DNA from: Isohypsibius dastychi
Taxonomy: Eukaryota; Tardigrada; Eutardigrada; Parachela; Isohypsibiidae
DNA length: 31,783 nucleotides
Assembly (NCBI GenBank): GCA_034696485.1
Contig: JAQIWT010000145.1
Location: 1 to 31,783, forward strand
Direction of reading: 5' to 3'
The translations under genes were made by a program, and so were the position numbers. Each line of letters opens with the position of its first letter. The first letter of the stretch is position 1. The notes under the pieces were generated by a model that was not told the origin of the DNA, did not search any database, and saw nothing but the letters and a program-made list of their open reading frames with translations. This document shows, piece by piece, positions 10,399-23,196 of the stretch.

Positions 10399-12373
10399 TC
10401 ACAAATAAAAAAGAGAACAATCAAGTATTAAAAAGAAAACTGTGAAAAATAATAACTGGTTTGTTTTCACAAGACTCGCAGAGTCCACATACTCGATTAT
10501 TGGAGTGGGGCAGGGATCATTGAAGCATCCATTAAAGTTTTTCAAATAGGGGAATGTATAGGGGCATCTCTTGCATGTTTGAAAATATATCTCTTCACCC
10601 TCTAGAAATGTGCGACACGATTGGGGAGCCTGGCAAATCTCTGCCTCGCGTTTTTCACTGCACTGGAATGGCCCGAACTCTTTCAACGCAGATGCTGGCG
10701 TGGGATTCTAAAAGGTCATTAAATTGAAAGACGCGAAGAAATCAAGTGTGTGACACAATTTTTTCACGCAACAGATGCGTAGAAAGAACAAAATCTGATC
10801 AGATTATTTTCTCAATTTATTGTTAAATAACTAATGCGATATCAAGTATTTTAGTTTTTTATGATGCGCAGCGATTATACCTGCATCCAGCGGATTATTT
10901 GGGTTCCCGTCACCATCCACACATCCGGCATCATTAACACCCGTTCCAAAAACAACTCAAAGCCCAATCGCATTTCCGGCGTTGCAAACCAGTATGACAA
11001 TCCGTTGAGAGTGAATGGGGCGCGGTTGGTTTCGTAATGGCTTTTGAAAAACTGCAACGTAAACAAATTAACTCGATTGCCTGGGTGTCCACGCATAATT
11101 CCTCAGATTCATTTCAGATCTGCTAAATAAACAAATTCCATGCTGCTTTCGACGTTCTTCCTTACCTTCATTAATGTTTCTGCAACATCCATCGGATTCT
11201 TCTCAAATTCATACGCTGTGTAGAAACCATAAGGGACCCCCCTTGGCCCAACCTGGATTCAAAAATGAAGTAAAAAATAGTAAGAAAAAAAATACTGAAG
11301 TAAAACAAATACAACAAAAATGTAAAAAATAGAAAAACAAATCCAACACTTGCAAAAATTATATGTCTGAGAGAACGTCAACGTACCAGTCGTGTTACCG
11401 GTATTTCCCATAGCCCAGGATATGCCAACAAAGGGCATCGAGGATGCCATTCCGGACAGGTGAATGGCATGGAATAATCAAATGTAAATGGCCAAACAGG
11501 AGTCAGACTTGGATTTAAAATCGAAGAGTCATATAAGAGCTTTGTGTCATAAGCGGCGAGGAACTGGTCATCGCCTTCTGTTTTCAAATACGGAGCGCGC
11601 ATGCCAATAATATCAGCTGGGTTCACATCAGCAAAATTCTTTGCGATCTGTTGAAAAGCCACAATATCTTCCGCAAAATTCTCATAAGTGGCGTTCGGCT
11701 CATCTCCAGTTAATCTGAAAATACAGTTTGGACGTAAGTTTTTATGCGGACTTATGGCTCGAAGGGAAAATTCTCTGGACTCACGCAACTCCTCTCAGAG
11801 CGATTTCATGTCCCATGGCATACAGGTTTTGAACATGGCTATAGTCCGTCCAGCGGTGAGAGACAAAAAATGTCGCACGAATTGGACATCCATTTGGATT
11901 CATCTGTAAAATTAATCCAATTAAAATTCCATAGCACCGACGAACAAATTCTAACTCACTCGGTCGGAATGAAAAATCTGGTTGTAAAGGTCATAGTTGT
12001 GCATATTAATTGCTCCTGAAAAAATCAACCATCAGAAAATTAGCTTGAGAAATCTGCCAGGTTATTTACCGTCAAAAGCCAACATCAACATCTGTGGAGT
12101 ATTGTTCACTGATAATCCACCAGGAATAATGGTTCCGTTACAGAAGCAGCTCGGAAGCTGGCATGAATCCAAACAAGGCTGTGCAAGTCCGGGCAGCTGA
12201 TCTCCATCTTCTGGCGGAAAGCTCGTGTTTTCATCCACAACACTACCATTAGCCAACAAGTTGACAAATGAAGTTGCTTGAAAACTAGGAGATTTTTCTT
12301 CGAGACTCGTGGTTTGAATTCGAAGCAGAAAAATGACCCGGATCAACCATATTATCGGTAGTGTCTTATCCAT
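10399..12373 (-). CDS. Chitin/polysaccharide deacetylase-like secreted protein, probably catalytically impaired and GPI-anchored
   Basis: Seven exons: 12373-12070, 12015-11960, 11903-11785, 11714-11399, 11252-11166, 11051-10881, 10707-10399; 453 aa. It starts with a signal peptide (MDKTLPIIWLIRVIFLL). The CDA landmarks C..CQLPSCFCNGTIIPGG and PQMLMLAFDGAINMHNYDLY are followed by NGCPIRATFFVSH, DIIGMRAPYLK and VWPFTF. A Cys-rich C-terminal block (C..CPYTFPY...C) follows. Oddities: motif 1 reads FDGA where active CDAs have TFDDA, and the motif 2 H-S-x-x-H after GHEIA is replaced by LRGVA, so the metal-binding Asp and both His appear missing. The protein ends in about 18 hydrophobic residues after a small-residue stretch (DSAS), like a GPI signal. 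Family enzymes remove acetyl groups from chitin in cuticle matrix; here a binding or structural role is inferred. The start is the only ATG giving the signal peptide. Confidence 0.88.
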
Positions 12374-13932
12374 CGAAATTGACCTTCTGAGCAGATTCCA
12401 TGAACATGTCAACAGGAGCCAAATGTTGACGGTGAAGCATAAGTGTCTCTCGGTTCCTTTGGTTGGTGAAGTTGGGTATGAATCAACCTCGAGTCGTCAG
12501 CACAACTTGGGCCCGTTGACCGCTTTGTCACTGCATTGTGAAGGCCTTGCATTTCTGGTAGCTGTGGCTCCACTGTTCCTTATGTAATCGCAACGGTAAA
12601 GAGCAAATAAAGACCCACCAAGAAGCCGTGCTGCCGCATCTTCCTCGTCGATAGGCTCTACAACAGAAAGCCCAACTGAAAATACGGACCGCGTGTGAAA
12701 ATCTTAACAGGATATGTTGCCTGACTTATTTATAAACCATTTAAAATCCATAATTACGCCGAAAACCGAAATAAGAAATCGAATCAAAACCTTCAAGATT
12801 ATGTTTGCGGAAAAGAGAAAGCACTATAAAAAGCGCCTTGCATGATCAGGAGTTTTCAAGCCACCTCTAAGACGAAACTCCAGCTTTTCATTGTTTCACT
12901 GTACGTGCGGTATTTTAACCAGTAATAATGATAAATATTACGTAAAATGGCAAGAACTCTTTTTCTACTTCAATTTAAAATTAATTTTCAAAGGAAAATC
13001 TCCCAATGATCTATCTGACTTCTGAATGTACATACTCATGTATGAAAATGGTCAGAGAAAACAACAGGTAGAACCCGCAAAAACAAAAAACATCAAGGTT
13101 AATTTTCATCCATCAGTAACTTCTTCACCTGGCTTTGTAATCTGGAGTGAAGATGCCGGCTCTATTATTCAACCTAAAAGCTCAATAGCATAGTTCTACA
13201 AGCCGGAAATGACATTATCGTCAACATCTTGAGTTGACTAACCGAAAAACAACATGACCAGCGGAAGTATATTGCGTAGACAGGTCAGGGCCCAAAATGT
13301 CCCTTTGACTAATTTGCTCGGCAATTATCAAGTGAACTGCTTAGACGCTCCGTCAAGTATCTTGACATTACGTCGTGTACCTCAAACTCCGTAGAGTTCA
13401 GACTGACAGTTCCTTATGGCATATGAACTATTTACTGCGTCTACAATTGACCAGCAGGTTAGGTTCTCTACAATCGCCACACCACAGTCAAATAAGGAGG
13501 AGATGATTGAGTTTCATTCATGCAAAACTGGCGAAACTTATCTTCACCCGCCACTTTCAGCAGGTTTTCCGCCCATAACCAACTGACCATCCGGAAGTAC
13601 GCCAGTTTAGCTATTAGATTTTAAATCGGTTCCAACACCTTTATTTTTTTATTTGAGCTAAAATTTGCTTTTTTAGAAAACAAACAGGAAAAGAACACGT
13701 ACCGCCGGACATCTTTTGTACGTTCGCCGCTGCCAGCCGGTTTTATCAGCTTTAATCCAGTGTCGAATAACAAATCGTTGGCGTTCGACTGTTCGTTTGA
13801 CAATCAGATCAGCCGTGGGATCATGCAGAGACATGGTTGGATTTTAGTGTCAAGTGATTTCCAATCTATGAATGGGAATGTTTCCTGGAGGAAAACCAAA
13901 TGATGTGGATTGTTGTTCGCTGATTCTGCCAA
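12374..13932. other. Intergenic, divergent promoter of deacetylase-like and CUB genes
   Basis: 1.56 kb between divergent start codons. Apart from one doubtful 53-codon minus-strand frame (13673-13834) I see no coding signal, RNA gene or clear repeat. Confidence 0.5.
13673..13834 (-). CDS. Possible short protein, 53 aa (doubtful)
   Basis: ATG at 13834-13832 opens a 53-codon frame rich in Arg and Lys (VKRTVERQRFVIRHWIKADK in the middle) ending at 13673. An AATAAA-containing stretch follows about 25-35 nt downstream, and a good donor (gcg|gtacgt) occurs inside it, so an alternative spliced ending is possible. I do not recognise the product. It lies about 100 bp upstream of the CUB gene start on the opposite strand and may be a chance frame in promoter sequence. 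Confidence 0.15.
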   Translation of the reverse strand: MSLHDPTADLIVKRTVERQRFVIRHWIKADKTGWQRRTYKRCPAVRVLFLFVF

Positions 13933-16900
13933 ATGATCGTAGAAGCCGGACTGGAATTGCTCGTGATTCTGCTCGTTTTTCCGGCTAGTGTTTTAACGCA
14001 AGGACTTCGAGTCGGAAATCTGCTGAAAATGCCAGGTAAGTTAATTTAATTACTAATTTGATGTGATATCTTTAAAGCAAGATTAGCAGTTAAAACTACG
14101 ATTTGACAAGAACCCAGATTTTGAAAAGTCAACTGGCGATCTTAAGATATCAAGATCGAAAAATCTTGGAAGGTTGAAATAATAACAAAACTCAAAGCTG
14201 GATCATTTTGAAATTAGGAATCCAATACGCTGTAGCTCAAGCGACAACCAGAAAAATGTAATTTGGGTCCCATGCGATTTTAGATTTCAAAAAAGTCGAC
14301 TGTTTGGAAATTACGTACACGAATGTGGTACATGTTTTTGTAAGAACAAACCAGCATTTCTTCGTTCATTTTTCAGATCGCGTGGTCCGACCGATATCAC
14401 AGTCCCTACCATCGATAGCACCAGTGATCCAACCTGCACAATGGCTAAAAATCGAAGCTGTTAACTGCTCTGGTTCAAACTGGTTTATTTATCCCAACAA
14501 CACCGCAAAAATCACGAGTCCCGGCTACCCTGCCCAATATAAGCCCAACTCCAGATGTGTGTTCAATCTTCAACTAAAAAATCCTGCTCACCGCCTTGAA
14601 ATATCCGTCCAAGAACTGGGTCTCGAAAACAACCATGACTGGATCAAGCTGACTTCCGGCTTCGACCAGCAAGTCATAACCGGCAACAAAATTCCAACAC
14701 CTTTCGTCACAAACACCCACCAAGCAAAAATGGCGTTTCACAGGTAAGGTATTTAATCCGAGAACAATTTAACGGATTAACCAAAAAATGATTGATACGT
14801 TGTGGTTTTCAAGTGACGAAGACATACAAGAAAAAGGATTTGTCACCTGGATTAAGCTGGCAAAACATGTTGATAATCTGCGGCAAAAAAATGAACCAAA
14901 AGAACAGTTGCAGAACTCAAGTAGTTTCTGCAGCGAACAAAAGACAAGACCGGATAAGTTATCGGGAATCATTGCGTCTCCTGGATTTCCTAATCACTAC
15001 CATGACAATACGGTAAATCAAATAAAATCACATCCGTCAAAGCAAGTGTTCCATAGCAGTTTCAGTGAACTGTTTCACACGATCGCTGTTTGCCAAATCA
15101 ATTTTCAATGAATTTAACCAGTCAACGGAAATCACAAAGTTTCTATGAATTCATTCAGAAAATGTAGATAACAAAATCCTGATTGAAACCCGTTTGGCAT
15201 AACATTAAAGTGTATAAGTGTAAGTGACAGAGAGGCCAACTTTTAACCTAGAGAAAAATGATTTTGTTGTTGAACGCTCTAATCTTTCACTGTAAATTAG
15301 CAAGATTCTTAGTTCTCTTAACGAGAAATCAAAATCAAAATCAAAGCAAACTGATCAAATTGGAAAATGAAAAGACAATAAAATTTAAGCTTATCTCATT
15401 TCAACATTTCATAAACATTTCATAAACATTTCAATAACCGCACAGAAAATGGACGAACTGAAATATTTTTGCAGAGCAATGTTTAATTTCAGAAATGTTT
15501 ATGGACCATAACGGGTCCCCAGAACTCCATGGTCAGAGTGTTAGTTACGAAGGATAACTTTGCAACCGAGAAACACCACGACATTCTGAAGCTAACCGGC
15601 AAACCGTTAACCAACCCCCCGCAGAATCTGACGGAATCGGGAGGCGCCTTATTAGCCAGTTTATCCGGTAACCTCCAAGAAGACTACTCCATCATCAGCC
15701 CATTTGCGGTTGTCATTATTGAATTCACATCTGACGATTCAGTTTCCGAATCTGGTTTTCAACTCAGCTATCAAATTATCCCTCAAAGTAAGTCATAATT
15801 GGCCTTTGATGGCATCGATTGCATCTGGTCATTTTCAAAATCCGCGAGACAAGGTGTGCAGACCGATCTCTGATCGCTCATCTCGAATAATCTTTTCTGA
15901 AACTCTTGTTTGTTATCTTTCCTCTAACCACTTGTCGGCAGCTTGTCACAACGGATGCCAGTAGTTTATGATATCATGTTGCCGAACGTGTTTTCCATTC
16001 TGCAGCTACCGACACAATCACCATCAATGCTCATTCTGGTTTGATTCAAAGTCCTGGCTACCCTTTGGATTACAAAGAAAACCAGCGGTTAACTTGGATT
16101 ATTAAAGGGGCATCCGGCGGAAGTCACTTGCGGTTAATTGATCTGCAATTAGATAGCAGCAATGGCGATTATTTGCTCATCGGAAAAGGTATGCCATCGA
16201 AGAAAAGAATCATTCCGTTCAAAAAAATGTGAACTTGAATTTCAACTTTCTGATACAAACTTCCCTCACTTCCCAGAAAAATTTCAAAGTTACAAATCAC
16301 TCGTCCTATATTTTAATATTTGACCTGATTAGTGGAACCCAATTTAGTCTTCCATGCCAAATGCGCTCATTAATTATTCCATGAATAATAGCTTCCAAAT
16401 TTGGTTAAGTGGAGCATCAGTACCACTTGCGTCCATTAATTTTGAGAATTCCATTTCCCTGCGCTAGCTGACCATGTAAAAACAATTAACGCACTTGAGA
16501 TTCAAATTCTTCCAACCATGTTGTCTGAGACTGCATTTGCATCACAACTTTCCGCCGCCATCCAAATTGAATTTTGATTTCATTTAGGGAAAAATGTCGA
16601 GTCGGAAGTAATAAGCGTCCTAAAAGGAAACCTCCCTGATATTTCACCGGAATCAGCTGCCATCTCAATTGCAAATTGTTCGGAAATATATCTGCATTTC
16701 GTCTCGACATTTCACCTTGAGCGTCAGCGTGGGTGGATTGTTTCATTTGAACCGATTTCTGAAAGGCGAACATCTAGAATTCCGGAAGCGGCCAATCTCC
16801 TCTACGGTGAGTTATTTTAATATTCAATTAAGAACAAGGCTTTTAAGAGTCCACAAAGATTGTTTGTTTGTTCATTGACCGATGAGCAAACAAGCAGCTT

Positions 16901-19900
16901 AACCCTACTGTCTGCTCTTCATTTTTGATATGCATGGTTGATTTATTTCCCTCAAGTGTGTGGGGGCGAGAAAAAAAGGGTTCAATTGACTATCAACGCC
17001 GAAATATTCTTCGCCGAATTACGATCGTACAGATGTTTTGAACTGGTGACATATAATTGCCGGGGTATTAATTTTCCGTGGAGCCGACCAAGCGCAACAC
17101 ATGCCACCCATCCAACCACGGCTCAATTATCCACGCAAAACAGTTTGATTTATGTTCTGAAATAATGTTTCAGTTTCTCACGGGGTGAAACGATGAAACT
17201 GTTCTCCTCAATTTTAATTATTACTGAGTGAATATCAATTCAAAATATTAACATAAACTAACCCCTCCTCATAATAACTGAGCATTTCTTTATTTAATTC
17301 AAAATGAGAAACTCCGGCTCAAAACAAAAACGGTCTTTCATAAAGCAATAACGGAATAATCTTTATTAATGATTATATTCTTATCACAAACTTACCTCCA
17401 TCCGGTTCCAATATGACGGTTTGCACTGCACCCCGGTGAGTTGGTTCTCTCTTCCAGCAACAGGTACCTAGTTCCACCTGCAGAGAAACTGTGTTTTCGA
17501 TTGTTGTAAATCGATTTGCTCATTCGATGCACTCAGTTATTTTCTTGATTTGACAATTCAATTAACCCATATATTATGGCAGCAAAACTTCTCAACCGAT
17601 AGAAACGTCACAAGAATAATTGAAATCCTCATCTACTATGTGTTCTCAAATTGCCATCAAAAAACCACAGCGGGATACCATTTATCAGATTCGGCAATTT
17701 TAGTGACCTCAAATGTATTTCTCTTTTGTGTCTTTAAGAAATACTAACTACAACCAGACAAAATAACAATTTTCGCAATATGATCCATATTACGTGTCCA
17801 AGTCAGTTTACGGCACAATTACAATTTCATTCATTCTTAATAATTACAGTCTTTTTTTCTCCTTTTCGTTCTTTGGCTCTATTATTAATTATATTGTCTG
17901 CAGTTCAAACCTTACACCTGCTCACTGGGTCAGAAATCAATAAGGTTGGATTTTCGATTCGCGAAAAAATTCAAATCTGTCTTGCTCCATTGAGCATCAA
18001 AAGGAGCGCTTGACTTGAGCCGTGAAGAAACTACACCGTAACATCCATCACTCCAGTAAACACAAAAGATTTTCCATTCTAAACCGGCTTTTTTGTGGCT
18101 CGAAAGAAATTCACTGCCAAAACACTCCTGCCGGGAATTAGCTCTTGTTTTCGCGGCGGGGCAAAAAAAGCAGACCAATTATCCGAAGCGGTGCTCAAAT
18201 CAGTACGAGGCCAGTCGTGAAATCAATTACAACAATCAAAAGGTTATCAAAGCGTATTTTACTGCCGCTTATCGTCATCATCAGCCGTGAATTTTATTGC
18301 CTCAAATCACAAAACATCGGATGGGACTTTTATAGGTGTTTTGTTCCGTAATCAACACCCATCAAGATATACGCCTGGCCTCGGGTCATCGCCGCTTTTT
18401 CTGCTCTATTCTAGACAACCAACACTTTCACCAGTCCGATTCAACGCCTTCATTTGATTAAAGTTCGTATTCGGTCTTGCAGATGACAGATCGTCAGACA
18501 TCCCCGCAATTAAACATGTGAAAAAGGAAAATCGCCGTTTGTTACCGTCGCAAGGACCGGCACCGCACATTGCACTCACCAGCCTACTTTCCTCTTCATA
18601 CGCAGTCCGCGGTGCCGCAATTTATCCAGATTTCACAGCTCGTTTAATGGAGATCGAAGTTGAACCATTCCATCCAAACCAGGTAACTCCAAAAGCAAAA
18701 ACGTTTGAATTTTCCCAAAAAACCCATGCTCCACAGGACTGGCAGGAAGACCTGCAGGAATGTCTCGGAAGCATGTTTCCTAGAGGAATACTTCGTCATC
18801 AGCGGTAAGGTCAAAATATTGCAGACTCAAATACAAAAACTGAGTCAAACTTCTCTAAATTATTTATCAGCAATTCGAAAAATTTCGGACAAGAACGCTG
18901 CCCCTCATTTTAGGTGTTCACAAAACATTCAAATGAAATCACCCTTATGATCAAATTTCTCTCATCAATTATAATCGATTATACCTTTCAGACCTCCGTC
19001 ATTCAAAACATCGATTGTCCACACGACGAGCGATGCGGTGATGCGTGTAATTATAACCAGTACGGACAGCGCGGCATCGGGAAGCGATATTCTGTCACAA
19101 TTACGGTCGACCCTGTCGATGGGCAAAGTGCGGTGCAATGATTCATTGGAGGTAATAACTGAAACAAAACACAAAATCACCAAAAGGGTCAAATCCAATT
19201 ATATTAGATGTACCTACCGGAAATGGTTCATGACACCACTGAGACTGTTAACGGCCAAAATTGGCTTCTGGTATCCGTGTGCATCGTCGCTTTTTTCCTG
19301 GTGATTTTTTCAATCTTTCTTCTGGTTCACTGCCGTAAAAGGTAAATAACTTTGCCGCCAATTCGCCATTTGCTAAGCGATTTTTCCATCGAAGGCGAAA
19401 AGTTATCCGCAAACTCAAAGTAGCGCTGACGCCACCCCCAGGCTCGGTGGTTAATTTTGATGTGGTGATGGAGCCCGCAACGCAGAAAAATCCTCTGTAT
19501 CAAGTACGGAAATCCGAGGGAACGATTGGCCGGCCAGGAGTTCCGAGATATTTTCTGAACGATGAACAAATCAAGTGCCAAATGGAATACAATGATCTCG
19601 ATGAAAAAGAAATCGGTCTTCGTCTTTGTCCACAGCTGTCCCGCAATAATGCCATGGGAGGAACTACTATTAATCAGAATATTCCCAGTATCACACAAGT
19701 TTATAACCGACAACTGGATGTCATCTTTGAACCAGTGGAGGAGGAGGCCAGGTCTACCAGGAGCACAAGTGCAACATCTGAAACGTCATATTTGGAATAC
19801 CAAGAGCGAGAAGTAAGCCAGACAAAATTAAATACTAAGACCTTTGTTTCCGGTTCCAGTTTTTTCCCGATTATTCAACTTACTTTAATTTGCAGGCGGA

Positions 19901-20087
19901 AACTGGGGAAATCTTGGAAGTATGTGACGCAGTGACGGCCGAATCCTATGCCTCATTCGTAAACGAATGGAGAAATGGCAGACCGATGACAGTTCGAGCG
20001 GTAAAACAGAAGAGCCTGTTTAAAAAACAAATTAAAAGGGATTTCTTCGATGAACCGGTAAAAACAGTCTCTCACTTCAAACCATGA
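13933..20087 (+). CDS. Three-CUB single-pass transmembrane protein with SEA-like juxtamembrane region
   Basis: Twelve exons: 13933-14035, 14377-14743, 14814-15012, 15493-15787, 16006-16188, 16588-16806, 18483-18682, 18737-18804, 18992-19151, 19208-19341, 19395-19812, 19896-20087; 845 aa. A signal peptide (ELLVILLVFPASVLTQG) precedes three CUB domains: CUB1 (ITSPGYPAQYKPNSRCVF ... FHSDEDIQEKGF), CUB2 (IIASPGFPNHYHDNTKCLW) and CUB3 (LIQSPGYPLDYKENQRLTW). A membrane-proximal region of alternating short hydrophobic strands (about 480-598) may be SEA-like; this is tentative. One helix (about 618-640) precedes a 200-residue cytoplasmic tail with NPLY (675-678), an NPxY-type endocytic/PTB motif, and SYLEY. 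CUB domains bind extracellular ligands; the partner is unknown. The introns are the longest in the window (up to 1676 nt). It ends 72 bp from the fukutin stop. Confidence 0.85.
15397..15437. repeat. Short tandem repeat, 11-bp unit, about 3.5 copies
   Basis: Unit CATTTCATAAA repeats with minor decay inside intron 3 of the CUB gene. A microsatellite-like stretch with no evident function. Confidence 0.75.
16807..18482. other. Long intron of the CUB gene
   Basis: This 1676-nt intron, phase 1, is far longer than the window's usual 45-100 nt. It is AT-rich. I looked for a nested gene or extra exon on both strands and found only short frames without domain character. It could hold enhancers or an old insertion. 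Confidence 0.55.
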
Positions 20088-20159
20088 TCCAAATTGTCCA
20101 TGATCGCTGTTCTAGGATCCCAACCATCCATCATCCGTTTGATCTCAAGTCAACTCAAA

Positions 20160-21924
20160 TCACAAAGAATCTTCCGAGAAATATTTCGGACTGAGATATA
20201 TCGCTCTTGGTCGTTCTTCGTCGCTCCAGAATCCGTTGACAATAGCATTCGGTGGACTGATTCTCCAGTCCCAATCAGTTATGGGGTGTGACCAGTTTTC
20301 GCCATAATTAGCAACTATGTACTGAAGTGGATTACATGGAACGCGTATTGTCATTTCCAGAAATGTTGTCCAGCAAAGTTGGAATTTTGGAAATATGTAC
20401 CTTTGAAACGGTATTAAAATAAAGCTATATGAAACTAAGAAATCGTGCGTTACTTGAATTTTTGGCCGGCTTTATGAGCTGTCGCCCCATTCCAGACATG
20501 GTCGCCTTCCTCATAAAAGAAATAAATGTCCAGTTTCAGTTTTCCGGATACAAAAGAGAGCTGGAGGCTGTCGGTTATCTAAAATAAACAAAATATAAAC
20601 TTCACGTGTTTACGCATCAAGATATGTTTACTAACGGTTCCCAGTCGGTAAACCAGTTCAAAACCTCTGCGTAAAAAGCCATCAACAATATCGTCCGTAT
20701 AATCACGAATGAATATCCCAATATCGACGTCTTGGCTATGCGGTATGATATCACATTCTCTAAACCACCCTGAAAATACCTTAATAGCCCAAAGTCAAAT
20801 ATCTCTTGAAAAAACTCCAAACCTAACACAGTCCCACTGCTGATCCAGAACGGAACACCCAAACCATCAAGCACGGCTTTCGAACGTATAAGGATTTTTT
20901 TCGTGAACGATCGGAAAACGACGTTCTCCTTAGATGCAGAAGTCACTGGGGAATATTTTTTGCACGGGATGTAAACGTCTGGTCGAGCGAGAAGTTCCAG
21001 AAATCCGACCTGATTACTTGGAATATCGAATATCAATTTTTCCGATGCGAAAGTGGTCCGCCAACTCAACATGGATCTGAAAGCAGCATTCCGTGCATAG
21101 AAAACTAAACCCTTTTTCAAAAACAGTCTCCATTCTGTACCTGGGTATCAGAAAATTTCCCTTTGTTGGAGAAGATTCAGGTGAGAGGGTAACATTGCGA
21201 CAATTATTAACAGCTTCATGCAATAGAGATATTCCGCCAAGAATCCACGTTTCATCTGTGCAATCGTTGAAAATAACGAACCTGACGGCACTTTTCGAGG
21301 TGGTATGATGAAGAGTAATTCCACTTCGCAGTGGATACCGAGCAATTTGTTGGCATTCTGTTTGGTTAGGATCCACTTTAATAAAATCAGAATGAATGCA
21401 GTATCCATTTTTTCCAGCCCATTCGTATATTTTCTGCGAAGCGAAAATCCCTTAGCATCCTAAATGAAAACAGTATTTAATTTTTCTCCGTACCAGAAAC
21501 AGCGATTCCTCCCAGTTTTTGATTCCCAGCATCGATTCGCTTTTCTGCCACATAATGTCGGAGCAGAATTTCCCGATTACACTGCTATCGAAAATTCCAC
21601 TGCGGCTCAATCGCCGGATGCAGAGCAAGATTTGTTCGTCCATCAGGATGATTCTCCCACCGAATATATCCACGAGAGCGTCGAGCATATTTTTCAGTCC
21701 ATATTTCACTTCCTAAGATACCGATGTTGTCTTCCTCATCTCACTGACCAGTTTCAGCAAAATGTTCTTCTCACCTCATGGAAATGAAGCTGCATCCCAG
21801 TTCTCGAAGACACAGATATTTTAGAGTCTGAACGAACAGAATAATAAATCCACGCGGTTGCAATAACTGCGACAAGCACAAGGAAAGCATAGAATTTTTC
21901 CGGAATCACAGATCTTGTCCTCAT
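20160..21924 (-). CDS. FKTN: Fukutin (ribitol-phosphate transferase of dystroglycan glycosylation)
   Basis: Seven exons: 21924-21775, 21712-21494, 21433-21141, 21076-20823, 20769-20636, 20578-20454, 20400-20160; 471 aa against 461 in human. It is a type II membrane protein with one N-terminal helix ([18 protein letters not shown]). The LicD-type nucleotidyltransferase region has [28 protein letters not shown] with the metal-binding DVD (319-321), [25 protein letters not shown], and the C-terminal [19 protein letters not shown] and [11 protein letters not shown] signatures. In vertebrates fukutin adds ribitol-5-phosphate from CDP-ribitol to the core-M3 O-mannosyl glycan in the Golgi. The ATG at 21924 was chosen; the frame upstream of it contains no further ATG. 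It shares a 1.27-kb divergent region with the SLC45 gene. Confidence 0.96.
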
Positions 21925-23196
21925 TTTCAAAGATAAACGATTCACCCAAAGGCTGTCAGACCATCACAGTGACTGAAAGCTTTGTGACCGGAAAAGTTGT
22001 CATAATTTGGCTGTGGAAACGGGAAAACTCTGGATTAAGAGTCCGAGGAGAAATGAATCTTCATTTCTGAGGAAAACTAGAATGGCATTAGACTGACGAG
22101 TGACAACAAATGCCATATCCATGTTTACCGTAGAGAGCGCTCCAAAGAGGTAGACGGCGCTGCAGAGTGAGGACTAGAAAATTCTTAATCATCGTATGAA
22201 CACGTACTAGTAATTAAAATACTGTAACACTGCAGTAATTAAAGACAACGTTCATACTAATTCCATAGAAAATCAGCTTTATCAACTTGCGGTACCGTCC
22301 GGCTTTTACCTGACCAGGTTTCCAGGGACGCCGCCAAATAGTTTGTTGTAGAATATTTACGCTATACGGTTCAAACACATCTATAACGTGAGAACCATGG
22401 TATGAACCTCCAAAATGGCCGTTCTAGTTCAGTAAAAAAGAATTTCATATTCCCGGCAAAACGTTTAACTGTAAAAAGATATCGCAAAAAAAATAAACAT
22501 ATACCGCTTTGCCCATGACCGCCATTTCAGTAGAAGATAAAACCAAAGAGACCTACAGCTAGACATTGAGAGAAACGAGATCTGTTGGTCATAACGTTTC
22601 TATATTTTCATATTTTCGGCGGTCCCACGACCGCCTTTTCGGTCTAAGAAAACAATGATTACCAGTAGTGTTCATTTCGTGGTTTCCAGTTTATCTGAAA
22701 CTTTCGATCAAGTCTAATAAGGCTTAAAAAACAACACATTCACGGCTTTTTTAGAGGTCACAAAAAAATCATCGCTGACGGGAGACAGTTAGTGAGAATA
22801 ATCAGTGAAAATGGATACACTTCCTTCTCACCGGGTGTACGTTGCTCCCTGCGTTTCATTTCCTTTCCAAATTAAAACGCCTGGATCAATTGAGATCCTG
22901 ACAGCCGGTGTTTAGCGATCGAAAGGGTAACTAGAAAAGAAAGAAAAATAGGAAGCTCGGGCGGTGCGAATGATGGAACTGGATTCACGTACTGGTACCT
23001 GCTCATTTATTCTCTTTTACAAACCACATCCTCGGAGACAGGAGCAGGACACGTCACAGGCGATTTAACTCAAACTACTAGTCTACGTTATCCTGGGTTT
23101 CTCCACCAACCGACACGTCATTTAATCGACAAATCTTTATTCCGTGCCTGCGAATTTCCTGTTGATTAATTCCCCAGTTCCGCAGTAACAATAACA
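21925..23196. other. Intergenic, divergent promoter of FKTN and SLC45 genes
   Basis: 1.27 kb between divergent starts. No coding signal is seen. Two similar stretches beginning CGACCGCC or GACCGCCATTTC occur near 22520 and 22630 but are too short and diverged to call a repeat. Confidence 0.5.

Noticed and set aside
11378-11788. Continuous frame through deacetylase intron 3
   Set aside because: It starts at a TTG inside the previous exon in the wrong frame. Splicing 11785 to 11714 gives the family sequence in phase.
16938-18290. Several 60-80 codon frames in the long CUB intron, as possible nested gene or extra exons
   Set aside because: No domain character. The flanking exons already join in phase (codon G|AT), so no extra exon is needed.
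19327-19713. 128-codon minus-strand frame
   Set aside because: Antisense to the CUB protein's cytoplasmic-tail exon, whose phases fit on both sides.
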